Positions 33,481-45,540 are shown, counted from the stretch's first letter. The stretch: DNA of 64,000 nucleotides from Diphasiastrum complanatum (GCA_029204225.1 CM055105.1:10978806-11042805); one strand, 5' to 3'. The notes: generated by a model from the letters alone, not told the origin. Program-made: numbers and translations.

Positions 33481-33740
33481 TTGTTTTAGACTCCAATGTG
33501 AAGATCTTGTTAAATCAAACTTGAAGAGCACGTTGAGAACTTTGACATGGGAAGCGACATAGGAAGCTCTATGCTTCTTTATTGAAATGTATTTAATATG
33601 TTTGAATCTCTAACTCCACAAATTATCACTCTCTATCTCGTCCCATTTCTTGTTCAGGTGATTAAAATACTTCACGCGTTTGAGCAAATAATAATTTTGT
33701 TGATTTTTTTTTGTATACATTAAATTGATGATTCCGAACA

Positions 33741-34472
33741 ATGTGGTGGTCTTGCTGTGCAACATCAATATCTATGGCATATCAAAAGTCTAAACAGCAG
33801 AATGACAACAAGAAAACATGCATGAGATGCAGACGCGAAGGACATATTGTCGGTTCATGCTGGAGATTGAGTGTATCCATTGCCACAAGAAGGTTAATGA
33901 AACCATGGATTGCTACCAGAACCCGAGGAACAAGCAGCCTCAAGAGAAATAGGAGAACAATAATAGTTTTTTATATGTCGAAGAGCCAGAAAGCTCAAAG
34001 ATGGGCAAAGATAGGTCGAACAGTGAAAATTCAATGGCCTATCTGTGTATAGATGTGTGTGCAGCCTCCACATCTGACACACAAGAGTTGATCCTTGATT
34101 CGGGAGCCTCTTCACACTTCGTTACATCAAGATGAATAATGCTCGATTTTCAAAATACTAATCCATCAATATTCATAGTACTTGGAGATGGATCAAAACA
34201 TCGAGTGAATAGTATTGGTTCGTTATGGCTCAATACAAACGGCATATACCGACGACTCGAAGATGTTCTCTTCGTACCCACACTGCAACAAGATTTGCTA
34301 TCAGTAGCAAAGATAGCAGATGCTGGGATGCGTGTAACGTTTGTAGACGAAACATGTAATGCCATTGAAGCCAGCACCAGTACGTTGATTGCACAAGGAA
34401 GACGCAAAGGTAACCTGTATCAATTGAGGGTATGCCTACCAACAGATCAAGCACATCAAGCCCATGATTCTG
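33741..34472 (+). pseudogene. Copia D Gag end and protease
   Basis: A knuckle-like MRCRREGHIVGSCW near 33825 is followed by a decayed second knuckle, then a protease with DSGASSHF near 34096. The open part 34139-34489 holds VLGDGSKHRVNSIGSLWL and FVPTLQQDLLSVAKIADAGM, the post-protease region. It stops inside the GAG_pre-integrase segment, where the insertion at 34473 begins. Confidence 0.82.
34430..34472 (+). repeat. 43-bp direct repeat, left copy
   Basis: The 43 bases ending CCCATGATTCTG recur at 36286-36328 with one C/T difference. They are copia D coding sequence and flank the foreign 1.8-kb segment. Confidence 0.92.
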
Positions 34473-36285
34473 ACAATGATGTTGGCTGATTCTGACGAAT
34501 CCCCAAGATACTCAGACAGAGCAACTCAAGAGCACCTCTCACCTTAGACCGAGGAGGTCTCTGAGAAGACGAGACAAATGGAGATTGAGAGCCGAGTATG
34601 AGAGCCGAGAAATACTAGTTAGGAAAGACAAGCAAGAACTGTGTAAGCCTCATGGTGAATCCTGAAAGATGGAATGACCATGTAGGAACTAGTATTTCTA
34701 GGCAAATGTAATAAATGCAAGTAGACCCCTCTTAAAGAAAGTAGAGTGAGCCACCTTTTGATGGTGACCTCTAGTGGCGAGCATTATTCCACCTGTAATT
34801 TGTGAATGTGGAAATTTCACTAGGATGCCACCTAAGGAGCTCTCTTGCTTATTTAAGAGACTCCCTCTTTGTAAAGAGGAGCTTTTTGTGAATTGTATTA
34901 ACTCCATGCTGAAATAAGAAGAGCCTTCACGAGCTAGATGCATCCATTGAGCTCCTTGATCATAATGGTTTTCTTGAGTGATGCCCCTATGATCATGCCC
35001 TTCCATTCATAATGGTGTGTGGTTGTGGATTGTAGAGTGGATTAGTTTTCTTGCTTTCCTAGTTGCAGATTAGATTTCATGTTTTCTTAAGGATTCATGT
35101 AGGAGCCAGCATTCAAGTGAACTAAATAGGCTAGATTTGTAGTGTAGTTCTTGCATATCTCTCTACAATCCACTTCTTGACGTTCTTGGGATGTCCAAGA
35201 ATCAAAAGATGTGAAAATTGTCAACATTTCCTAGCTAGTTTGAGGCCTAAATTGGCTAAAATTGTAAATAGTTTTGGTTCTGGAGTTTCACACGTGTGAA
35301 CCAGGCCACAATGTTTTTATTTACTGTATTTTTTTCAGTATGATGAAGTTTCAAACTTCATACCCTTCAAAATGAGACCATTTTGATGTATTTTGGTCAT
35401 ATAAGCCATTTTTAGCTATTTTTCCTATATAGGGAATATCTAGGGTCAAGTACCTTCTAGAGAGAGGAGAGAGAGTCATCTTCCTCATCCATAAATAGTA
35501 GGGAAGTCGTGGAGAACAGGTTGGAGAAACCTTTTGTATGCTTCATTGAGATCAATAGATCATTGTCATTGTTTCTTCCTCCATTGAGAGCATTGTTGTG
35601 TGTATTGTCTTCAAGCTATTGTGTATGATCTTAGGTGCTTTCCAAAAGTGATAGGCTGATGTATTATGGACTGTATAATGCTATTTTGGGCCGCACTTGA
35701 TGTTTATGGAAGTTTCCATTTGTGATAAATGCTTTTTGATCAAGTTCTTTGCATTCTAGGTAGCATAGAATGTGTTGCCAATTCCTAGCTTATGTAGTTT
35801 GGAGTGCAAGCATTCAAGCCAATGATCTTGGAGTTTAGATCCACTTAGGATCTGTATTTCTCACAAAAGACTGATTGGTTTCTTAATTCTTGGACTTCTA
35901 AATGCTGTAGATTAGTTCTTGTTTCTTGTTTTGTCAATTTATGCAAGTATAATAATGCTTAGGATCTAATTTCAGTTCATTTTGCAGCAAAGTAGAAGTA
36001 GGAATCCATCATTGTTCAACTGAGCAGTAACGTAGATCATTTGTTGAACGCATTGGCTTGCATTTTGGTGATTATGCATGTGCATTCAGTTCAAGAGGGA
36101 CCCATCTGGATGTCCTCTGACAGGCAGGACAATACTACATGATTATCAGCCCCTTCTGCCTAATCTAGGCCTTTAAACAAGAAAGTTAATCTCAAGAAGT
36201 GCCCATCGTCTCTGCTGATAGGTAGAAGAAGAAAGAAACAAAGAAAACTAGTTAACATATTCTAAGACAGAGAATCTGCCAACAG
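34473..36285. mobile_element. Insertion of unknown type in copia D
   Basis: 1813 bases unrelated to copia coding. No RT, transposase, terminal inverted repeat or clear poly(A) end is seen. A TATTTAAGAG box lies near 34850 and AATAAG near 34913, so it may contain a promoter and a terminator signal. CACGTG in a TTTCACACGTGTGAA palindrome is at 35291-35296, as in the copia LTRs. Host or element origin cannot be told. Confidence 0.6.
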
Positions 36286-36328
36286 GTATGTCTACCAACA
36301 GATCAAGCACATCAAGCCCATGATTCTG
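36286..36328 (+). repeat. 43-bp direct repeat, right copy
   Basis: Partner of 34430-34472. After it the copia D frame resumes exactly where it left off. Confidence 0.92.
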
Positions 36329-37838
36329 CAGATGTTCTATGGCACAGGCAAATATGCCACATGAACTCAATGGCATTGTATCAAGCAAGCCAACATGGAG
36401 CTATCACAGGAGTAAGCATCTCGAATACAACTAATTCAACCTCCAGTGACGTGAGAGGGAAGATGTCCCGAACGCCATTTACCAGAGACTCCTACAGAAC
36501 AACAAAGATTCTAGAGCTGGTATATTCGGACATCTGTGGACCTTTTGATGTGATCTCAGTAGGAGGCTCGAAATACTATATAACCTTCATTGACAACTAC
36601 AGCAAGTTCGTCCGAGTCTACTTCATTCACAATAAATCAGAGACATTTGACAAGTTCACAGAATATGTAAATTGGGCAGAAAGATGCACATGAAACAAGG
36701 TGACACAGATCAGAATAGATCGTGGTGGAGAATACATCACTAATTTCTATAATGATTGAGGAATCTTTCACAGAAGGACAACATCCTATACATCGCAACA
36801 CAATGGTGTTGCAGAAAGAAAGAACATGACTCATGGAAGCCGCAAGGTGCATGATGGCCTATTCCAAGGCACCAAGAGTGCTACGGACTGAAGCAGTAGC
36901 TACAGCTACCTACATCCAAAACAGGATAGGTGTTTCTCACACGACATCACACGAACTATGGTGGGGTAGAAAACCCAATCTGACACATTTTCGGATTTTT
37001 GGATGTGCAGCTTATGCACATATTCCTGCTAAGCTTCGAGAGAAGCTCTACGAGAAGGTCGAATTCGTCATACTATACAATTTACATGCCAGAAAGAGAC
37101 GTCAAGTTCGATGAGACCAGAACAATGGTCGACTATAATTCTGCCAGCTATGAAGTCCTAGAGAAGCAGTATTATAACCTGCCAACCATGACAAAGGGAG
37201 CAGAACCTGAACAGTCAGACAAAGATGTTCGAGCTCCACATCAGCTGAGCGACGAATCAGATGAAGAAAGGTTCGCAGGCCTACCCGTTGCTAGAACTGC
37301 TGTAAACCGAGATGGTTCCAGATCTAGCCATAGAGACAAAGGCAAGAGCATTACAGTACTAGAAGAATCTCCTAGGAGATCAACGAGAGAGCGAAGAGCA
37401 CCAGCAAGATTTGTGCCAAACAGTTCGGCTTCTACATCCGAACAATTTTGTGGATTCAGTGGCGAACGACAAACATTCGAGGAAGCCATCGACAGTCTAG
37501 AGAAGGACAAATGAATCCAAGCCATCATATGAAGAAATCAAATCTATGAAGAAGAATGAGATATGGACACTGCAACCAATGCCAGAGAAACAAAAAATAG
37601 TGCAATGCAAATGGGTTTACAAACTCAAGTATGGACCGAATGGAGATATTTTGAGATACAAGGCCAGACTTATAGCGAAGGGTTTTTCTCAGAAGTACGA
37701 CATCGACTACACTGAGACCTTCTCTCCAGTGGTAAAACATGCTTCCTTATGCCTACTATTTGCATATGCAGTTGCATACGACCTCAAGATTCACATCGTT
37801 GATGAGAAGACAACATTCCTACATGGCGAATTAGATGA
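36329..37838 (+). pseudogene. Copia D integrase and reverse transcriptase, truncated
   Basis: Resumes with LWHRQICHMN, then TTKILELVYSDICGPF, FIDNYSKFVRVYF, RIDRGGEYIT and QHNGVAERKN of the integrase core. WWGRKPNLTHF and FGCAAYAHIP follow, then the linker (SPRRSTRERRAPARF) and the RT start with CKWVYKLKYGPNG, ARLIAKGFSQKYD and DEKTTFLHGELDD. It ends at about 37838, where the E LTR begins. Stops at 36691 and 36758 and shifts near 37090 and 37513 break it. YVDD and RNase H are missing. Confidence 0.85.
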
Positions 37839-38267
37839 CATAGTGGAGGTATAAATGATCCTCTCTGGATCATAAAAAAGTAAGAAGTGAATACAAATAT
37901 CTGTAAGAGACAGAGAGAGACGTAGAAAATAGAGTAAGAAAGTAAAGACATCATAGCTGTGCATGAAAGTCTGCCAACGAGTAGAACACAACGAAAGAGT
38001 AGAATGTCATTCCGCCAACGAGCGAGACACTGACGAATTCACTCTAAATTAAAACTGATAAAACAGTCACTCTATTTTTGTACATCTCGTCTTGTGCTTT
38101 GTATCATGATTGCTAGAATAAAATATGTTCTGTGATGCGGGTCGAGTGTCTGGGTTCTTGTAAGGGCTTCCGCACAAAAGAAAATTAAAAGATAGGAAAT
38201 TGTTCGCGATAAAGAAGATGAAGTGAGGACAAACACGAATCAGTCCCACACACGCACTCTTGCGACA
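37839..38267 (+). repeat. Truncated 5' LTR of copia E
   Basis: The last ~429 bases of the E LTR, matching 42709-43110 and extending beyond it to TTGCGACA. The first ~380 bases are missing. The left junction sits on a shared 'acatagtggagg' word, a microhomology with copia D. Confidence 0.88.
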
Positions 38268-38280
38268 TGGTTTCAGAGCC
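38268..38280 (+). other. Primer binding site of copia E (variant)
   Basis: TGGTTTCAGAGCC, one base different from the TGGTATCAGAGCC of the other elements, directly after the LTR. Confidence 0.8.
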
Positions 38281-38332
38281 AACAGGTTGTCACTACTGAT
38301 ATCCCAGTAGTGATTCTTCCAGACAACATAAT

Positions 38333-39250
38333 ATGGCTACGACAATCCAGACCAGAGTAGCAATCAATCTCGATGGCACAAATTATAGAATCTGGAAATT
38401 CAAAATCAAAACACTCCTGAAGGACAAAGGCATCTGGTCGGTGACCGAGCTCTTAGAGGTGCAGCCTCCAGAGGGAGACCCGAAGAGAGCTGAATGGATC
38501 AGAAAGGATGAGCGCGCAATGGCGATCATCGTTTCGTTCATAAATGAAGATCTACTCATGCAGATTGGAGACTGCAAAAGCAGCCATGCAGCATGGGAAA
38601 GATCAAAGCAGAAGTATGAAGTGAGGACTGCAACTTCAGTCATGCACCTTCACAATCAGCTACAATCAATACGGTGGGATGACAACCAATTGGATCAGCA
38701 CATTGAGAAGCTCAAAACGATCTTAGCTCAACTCGCTGCATCAGGACAGGAGCACCAGGTCCCAGCACCACAGCAGCTGATGTACTTCATGAAATCTCTA
38801 CTGACGTCCTATCATCCACTAAGAATGCTCATATTGAGTCTACCAGATATGACATTCGACAAAGCAGTCAGTTTTGTCATTGATGAGAGACAAAGGAGAG
38901 GGAAGCAGTGATCAAGAGAAGGCTCTCTTCACGAAAGGAAAGAAGAAGAATAAAAAAAAACCAAGATTCGAGAAGACGAAGTCCTCGAATCAACAATTTT
39001 CTTCCTGCGATCACTACCACAAACCAGACCATACGGCCAACAAATACTAGTTCAATCCAGCAATACCTTGCATGCACTACAAGAAGAAAGGGCATTCTGC
39101 ATACGACTACAGATTCAACCCAAAAAGGAAAAACCAAGGTGAAAAGACAAACGTTGCAGAATCATCTAAAGATGCAGAAAGAGGTGACGAAGCTTTCACG
39201 ATACTCGACGAAGCTTCGACAAGCTACTCCGAACATGACTACGATGTAGT
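38333..39250 (+). pseudogene. Copia E Gag
   Basis: The ATG at 38333 opens 192 codons: MATTIQTRVAINLDGTNYRI, the WKFKIKTLL segment and the UBN2 helices (LHNQLQSIRWDDNQLDQHIEKL, LLTSYHPLRMLILSLPDMTF). After a stop at 38909 and a shift, a basic linker and two zinc-binding remnants follow, one of which reads CMHYKKKGHSAYDY with two Cys replaced. The product is inactive. Confidence 0.88.
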
Positions 39251-40541
39251 CATCGATTCAGGAGCAACATCTCACATAACCTGCAACAAGAAGGTCTTGA
39301 TCAACTTTCGCGAACTCGAAAACGATAGAGCGGTGATTCTAGGCAATGGAAGCAGACACAATGTCAAGGGCATCGGCTCTCTATAGCTACAAACATTGTC
39401 AGACCAAGTAAAGCTGCCAGGAGCACTCTATGTGCCCTCACTCAGAAAAGATCTGCTATCTGTCTCCAAGATGGCAGATCTAGGCATTCGAGTTTTGTTC
39501 AACGACAACACTTGCCTTATGATCGAGAAGATGACAAACAAGTTGCTGACGGTCGGATGCAAAGAAGGAAACCTCTACCAGGCCAAAATAATCAGCAACT
39601 CTGATAGCATCAGCTCTGACATAGGAGATTGTATCATCTGAACATGCGGAGCCTGTACGACATGAGCACAAAGGACATTGTCACAGGTCTCAAAATATCA
39701 AGGCCGGAGGCTGAGTTCTGCAAAGCTTGTCAGAAAGGCAAGCAACATCGGAGTCCATTCACACACGAAGGAAGAAGAGCCAAGGAAGTTCTTGAGCTTG
39801 TCCACTCTGATGTGTGTGGACCGATGAAAACATATTCGCTCTCAGGTTCAAAATATTTTCTAACGTTCATAGATGATTATAGTCGAATGACCATGATCTA
39901 CTACTTGAAGAAGAAATCCGAAGTATTTGATTATTTCAAGAAGATCATGGCATTCACAGAGTGACACACCTCAAACAGAATACAGATCCTTAGATTTGAC
40001 AATGGAGGTGAATACAAAAGCATAGAATTCTCAAGATTCTATGAAGAACAGGGGATCGAACACCAGTTCACTCCTACATACACACCAGAATACAACGGTG
40101 TGGCAGAAAGAAAAAACAGAACGCTAGTCGAAGGAGCCAGATGCATGATGGCATAGGCTCAATTTCCAGGCCAATTTTGGGCCGAAGCAATAGCTGCAGT
40201 AGTACACCTACAGAACAGATCTAGAACGACAATGCTGGAGAGCAAATCACCATATGAAATGTGGACAGGCAGAAAGCTTGATCTGTCATATGCACGAGTG
40301 TTTGGATGTGCAGCATACAAGCACATTCCAAAGGAAAAGAGAAGCAAGCTCGACGACAAATCCGAGCAAACAATCATGGTTGGCTACTCGAAGGGAACAC
40401 ATGTGTACAGACTCTACGATTCAACCACGAAGAAGGTTGTTTCGAGCATAGATGTGAATTTTGACGAGTCCACATTCCCTGGACTGAAAGACAAAAGAGG
40501 CCATGGAATCTTCACACTACTGCCTATTCAAGAGGAAGATT
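39251..40541 (+). pseudogene. Copia E protease and integrase
   Basis: The protease has VIDSGATSHITCNK at about 39249. VPSLRKDLLSVSKMADLGI and the HHCC zinc region (HLNMRSLYDMS ... CKACQKGKQH) follow. The integrase core has ELVHSDVCGPM, FIDDYSRMTMIYY, RFDNGGEYKS and EYNGVAERKNRTL, and its C-terminus has FGCAAYKHIP and IMVGYSKGTHVYRLYD. Single stops lie at about 39385, 39639, 39962 and 40156, with a shift near 39610; between them the reading is well kept. Confidence 0.9.
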
Positions 40542-42320
40542 GAGGACAATCATCAAATCAGAATGCGAGACCCCAGACTCCAGAGCAGCAGGAAATAGAG
40601 GATCGACCCCACGAACAAGAAATGTTCGAGCAGCGACGAAACGAACCTCGGTCAACAAGACAAGGAAGACCTCTAGACCACTATTCTGACAATCTTCAAT
40701 GGAGTGAAGACACGCAGTTTGAGTACTGCAGCTTCACAGAAGAGCCAGCAACATACCAAAAAGCTATCTAGAGTCCAAAGGGAGAATTTTGGAAACAAGC
40801 AATGTCAGAAGAGATCGAGTCGATGAGGCAAAACGAGGCATGGACATTAGAGCCACTGCAAGAAAACAGAAAAGTAGTCGACTGCAAGTGGGTGTACAAG
40901 AAAAAGCTGAAATCAGATGGCACCATTGGCCGCTACAAAGCAAGGCTTGTCATGAAGGGCTACACGTAGAGATATGGTGTTGACTATTGTGACACATTTT
41001 TGCCCATGGTCAAGATGACAAGCATAAGTCTGCTCCTTGCATACGTCACACAGTACAATCTGGAAACTCACTAGTTTGACGTGAAAACAGCCTTTCTACA
41101 CGGAGATCTAGAGGAGAAAATTTTCATGAAGCAACCAGAAGGCTATGAAGACCCCGACAATAGACAATATGTCTATCGATTGTAGAGATGTATATACGGT
41201 CTAAAACAGGCATCTCGAACCTGGTACAAAAAGCTTGATGGTCTTCTGAAGTCTCTAGACTTCAATCCCACTCAACCAGACTATAATGTCTACATCAAAA
41301 GAGTAGGAAAAGATTTTGTGATACTGACCATTTCTGTGGATGATTCGTTGATGATAGGAAACTCTTTGATGTTGATCAAAGACACGAAGAGTTAGATTTC
41401 TGAAAACTACGAAATCACAGATCTTGGAGAAGCAACAAAATGCCTAGGGCTGGAGATCAGAAGAGATCAAACAAATGGTGAAGTGCACTTGAGTCAATCA
41501 GAATACGCCAGAAAAGTGCTGAAGCAGTACCACATGATGGACTGTGAAGAGAAAGCCACACCAATGATAGCTGGAGCCAAGCTCACGAAACATGATTGCC
41601 CAAAAATAGAAGAGGAAGAACAGAAGATGGCAGGTACTCCCTACCAGAACTTAATCGGTAGTCTGATGTACTTAACAATTTGTACCAGACCCGATCTGAC
41701 CTTCTCTGTCTACGCATTGAGCCAATTCTCTTCCAATCCTGGTCTAGCACATTGAAAAATGGCCAAACAAATCCTATAGTATCTAAAGGGTACCCAGAAT
41801 GTTGGATTAACCTACAGAGCTAGAAACGAAAAGAAAGGATTCGAGCTGCATCACTACAGTGATGCGAACTGGGCGAGCTGCAAAGATGACAACAAGTCCA
41901 TTACTGGAGGATGTATGATAGCGTGCGGAGCTGCAATCAGCTGGATATGCAAAAAGCAAACCTTGGTAGCTCAATCCTCTTGCGAAGCTGAGTATGTCGC
42001 AGCCTCGAAAGTGGCGAATAAGGTAGTGTGGCTTCAAATGATGTTGGAAGCAATCGGGATACCACAAGAGGGGCCAAGCACGATGATGATGGACTCTTAG
42101 AGTGCCATATCTGTCCCAAGATCCTATCTTCCATTCAAAGAAAAGGCACATTCCTCTGAAGTATCATCATATTCGAGATTTGATCTCAAAAGGAGAGCTC
42201 CAGGTCCAGTTCATAAAATCAGAAAATATAATTGCAGATCTCCTCACGAAACCGCTTGACAAGCCACTCTTTACCAAGCAAAGAGAGGCAATTGGATTGA
42301 ACGAACAAAACTGCAAGGTT
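40542..42320 (+). pseudogene. Copia E reverse transcriptase and RNase H
   Basis: RT: QAMSEEIESMRQNEAW, CKWVYKKKLKSDGTIGRYKA, VKTAFLHGDLEE, IYGLKQASRTWYKKL. The catalytic box is SVDD (41333-41344), with Tyr replaced by Ser. RNase H: YSDANWASCKDDNKS, SSCEAEYVAASKVANK and a terminal DLLTKPLDKPLF. In-frame stops occur at about 40768, 40966, 41071, 41183, 41393, 41753, 41777 and 42098. Many are one base from Gln or Trp codons. Confidence 0.9.
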
Positions 42321-42330
42321 CAAGAGGGAG
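42321..42330 (+). other. Polypurine tract of copia E
   Basis: CAAGAGGGAG directly before the 3' LTR. Confidence 0.8.
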
Positions 42331-43110
42331 TGTCAGAAATGGTGAACTCATGCAACTTTGTCGCAACACGAACAACACACGAAGGTTGAACGAGAACAAT
42401 TTGCGACAGTCAACGTATCTTTGACTCAAAGCACGAACGATTCGCGAATCAATCGCAAATCGCAAACACACCTTTAGGACCACAAACCGCAAAAGGAATG
42501 CGAAACAAAAACTAAGAAAAGAAACAAAAAGAATGAAAGCAAACGGGAGATTACGAAACAGACGAAGAAAAATCTTTCGCGCTGCCAACTGGCAGCCCAA
42601 CGGGCTTCACGCCCAGCTAAAACGAGTAGCAATGACGGAGACTAACTAACTAGTTGATTAGCTTTAACTAGTCATGTAATTTGATGTTTTAGCTATCTTG
42701 TAAACTCCACATAGTGGAGGTATAAACGATCCTCTCTGGATCATAGAAAAGTAAGAAGTGAATACAGATAAGAGAAAGAGAGAGACGTAGCGAATAGAGT
42801 AAGAAAGTAAAGACACCATAGCTGTGCATGAAAGCTGCCAACGAGCAGAACACATCAAAAGAGTAGAATGTCATTCCACCAACGAACGACACACTGACGA
42901 ATTCAATCTAAATTAGAACTGATAAAATAGTCACTCTATTTTCGTACATCATGTCTTGTGTTGTGTATCATGATTGCTAGAATAAAATATGTTCTGTGAT
43001 GCGTGGTCAAGTGTCTAGGATCCTATAAGGGCTTCCGCACAAAAGAAAATTAAAAGACAGGAAATTGTTCGCGATAAAGAAGACGAAGTGAGGACGAACA
43101 CGAATTAGTC
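42331..43110 (+). repeat. 3' LTR of copia E, right end lost
   Basis: From TGTCAGAAATGGTGAACTC; matches the 5' LTR from 37839 and the family start seen at 19672 and 21476. It stops at 43110, some 25 bases short of the expected CGACA end, where repeat X copy 2 starts. Confidence 0.85.
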
Positions 43111-43305
43111 TATTACTGAGTTGCATTCATTGACGATCCCTGGACATGCAGATTCCAAGCGTGCGTCGACCAAGACTGGCTGACAGGAGTCCACAAGTCC
43201 CTTCACACACCCAAGGACTTGAAGAAACTAGACCGCATCGATTTCATAGAAGACGTCACGGGCTACCTGATCCACCAGAGGCGGGCCAAGAAGACTCTTT
43301 ACTGA
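43111..43305 (+). pseudogene. Repeat X ORF, C-terminal fragment (copy 2)
   Basis: Sixty codons from about 43126 to a TGA at 43303 align with the end of the ORF at 5848-6030 on the opposite strand: DPWT, WVDQDWL or VDQDWL, GVHKSLHTPKDL and RRAKKTLY. Copy 2 has no internal stop here, while copy 1 has one. Upstream coding is lost at the junction with the E LTR. Confidence 0.7.
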
Positions 43306-43351
43306 ACCGGCAGAGTGCCGAGGGACCGGCACTACTTCAGGTCGTGGGTCC

Positions 43352-44218
43352 TGTTGGGGGTATTCTCGACGAATTGTAAATAAATAAAATTGACCAATAA
43401 AATGCGTTGCGAGGGCATGGCATCCTGCGCGTATAAGCCCGTGGCCCAATGAGCACGCAAGCTTAAGCTGTAAAAAAAATAAAATAGACTTGGGCCTTTG
43501 TAATTAAAATAAAACTTGAAGCCCAAAGTCAATTTTAAACTTAGAGTTTACTTTTTTAGAGTTGGGTCCAATTTTGGACTCACATGAATCTTGTGATTTC
43601 CAATGTACTTTTTGTGGACCCTTGGATCATGTTGGGTCCAAGATGAATGGATAGGATCAATGTAAATATTAGCCAATAGAATTTTGGAGAAAGGGCCTTC
43701 CCCATTTTATAAAAAGGCACCATTTTACTCATGCAACCATTTTTCATGCGTTCCCTAGTCTTGACATATCGGGTACATCGACAACAACACATTGGGACCC
43801 AACCAAAGCCTCAACAAAGACGAAGAACTAAAGACACTGTCGGACAAGGCCAAATTATCGGGACACTAGCTTGTCGTGCGTGATAGTTCAAACTGTCACA
43901 CTCAATTCAAAAACTAACATAGTGAAGAATTGGTTAATGAATGTTTTACCCTAAATATCTCTTGTAATGATTATTTGAACTATCTTGTAATCTCACTATG
44001 GTGAGACATAAGAATAGGTTAGAATTTAGAATATGTAAATTATTTTGTTCAATTATCATTCAAAAAAGTGACCAATGCACAGAAAATATCTATGCAATAG
44101 AATTGTAAGAGGAGCATCTAGGTTGCCAACTAGTGAGACACTGTCGATTGACTCTACAATCAAGACATAATTACAAAATACATTCTGTTCTTCCATATTT
44201 GATTATTGCGTTACATCT
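43352..44218 (+). repeat. LTR-like 3' segment of repeat X, copy 2
   Basis: Begins TGTTGGGGGTATTC 46 bases after the coding stop and may end TTACA near 44218. A TATAAAAA box is at 43708-43715. The second half has the 'ttgccaactagtgagacactg' and 'acattctgttctt' words found in the copia LTRs at 20050-20220 and 38000-38130, which supports an LTR identity or an LTR-LTR chimera. Confidence 0.5.
43708..43715 (+). promoter_or_regulatory. TATA box in repeat X copy 2
   Basis: TATAAAAA in the same CCATTTTATAAAAAG context as 5441-5448 of copy 1. Confidence 0.5.
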
Positions 44219-44249
44219 GATACACACACACAAGCCAACCAGGGGCCAT

Positions 44250-45140
44250 TTCCGGACATTGTCATGGAACACAACCTAGGAGAAAAAGAGTCGGTACAAC
44301 AACAAACATTCTGCAAGACCTAGAAGAACATAGAATGGCTGTTCTAAGCCACCAAGAGGTCCATAATCGAATGAAGGACATCCATGATAGGAAGATATGG
44401 GACTATCAATTCACCCAAGGTCAATAAGTGTAACATTGTGAAATTGGCTGAGTTGAACGATGAGGTATTTAAGCATCGGGTCAATATGAGCATGATCAAA
44501 GCATATCATAATTAGATGTGAAACTTATATAGTGTATAATATGTTTTTATGTTCTTATCTTCCTTTCAGGTGTCGCCATAAATCACCGAAGACCGAACAA
44601 ACACTCATCAGACATAATGGCATTGCATATAACACATGTGAGGGACAATATTGGAGAAAATCAAGAAAAAACCATAAAAATATTTCCCATTAGCATGGAC
44701 CTCATGCATGAGCAGGTTACTTACACTCTAAGCGTAGATGGGGCTTGTTGTGGCACCCAAGCACAGAAGGTGCTATTGGAGTAGTATTACAAGACCCCAA
44801 CGGAGTTGAACTGTCGAGTATGGGAGTTCTACTAGGGGGAGGGTTTACCAATGACATTGTCAAGTATAAAGCCCTCCTTTTTGGCCTGTAGTGGCAATAA
44901 GATTCTCACCTACCATAGGCACTCTGAGGATCATAGGGCATTCACAAATCCTAATCTGAGGTATGACCGAGATGTATTAAATTAGGAATGAAAATCCGCA
45001 AGCCTATACCATTGCCATATGAGAGCTCACATGAAGTTTCTCCCACATAGAGTGGATGCACATTCTGAGAGAACAAAACCTCCCTGTAGACAAGCTAGCA
45101 AATTTGGCCTATGAACATGATCATTCTTGGCAATGTGACC
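44250..45140 (+). pseudogene. Integrase tail and RNase H-like domain, decayed
   Basis: The first part (44300-44430) reads LEEHRMAVLSHQEVHNRMKD, like the end of a Ty3/gypsy integrase core. After stops, an RNase H-like fold starts with SVDGACCGTQ (44731), then in another frame EGAIGVVLQDPNGVELSSMG and TNDIVKYKALLFGL, and later MHILREQNLPVDKLANLAY. This is the DG...GVVL...TNN-AEY-AL...DxxAN layout of RVT_3-type RNase H. The Glu of the AEY motif is replaced (VKY), and there are stops at 44890 and elsewhere. Either a gypsy-linked or LINE-linked RNase H would fit. Confidence 0.65.
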
Positions 45141-45540
45141 CATGCACAATATGCACCTCTCACGTGGCCACAACCATGGAATCATGGATAATGCTAAAAA
45201 CCCAAACTTGATATGGCCTATGTTGGATCAGAAATGTGATCAATCGGGTGGGCCTAGATAACACTCGAGTACTAGCACAATTGCGACAGATGTTCAGCTA
45301 CGAACTGGCTAGAACTTGTTTTAGAAAGCATCGTGAAAGCATAATCCACGAGTTATCTTATGCACTAGCATGGAATAAGACTCGTTAAAAGATTCGATGG
45401 AAAAGATCTCCACATGTGGAAATTGCGAATGTAGATGATACTTCTTTTAAAAAAAAATATGGGATTTTAATAATGGCACTAAGAGCAAGCCTAACATTGA
45501 CCTAGGTGTGATTTCTAAACAAAAACAAGGAGATTTTATG

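Noticed and set aside
34473-36285. Possible endogenous pararetrovirus segment, based on TATTTAAGAG and a nearby AATAAG
   Set aside because: No movement protein, coat protein zinc finger or RT motif is present, so the idea has no coding support.
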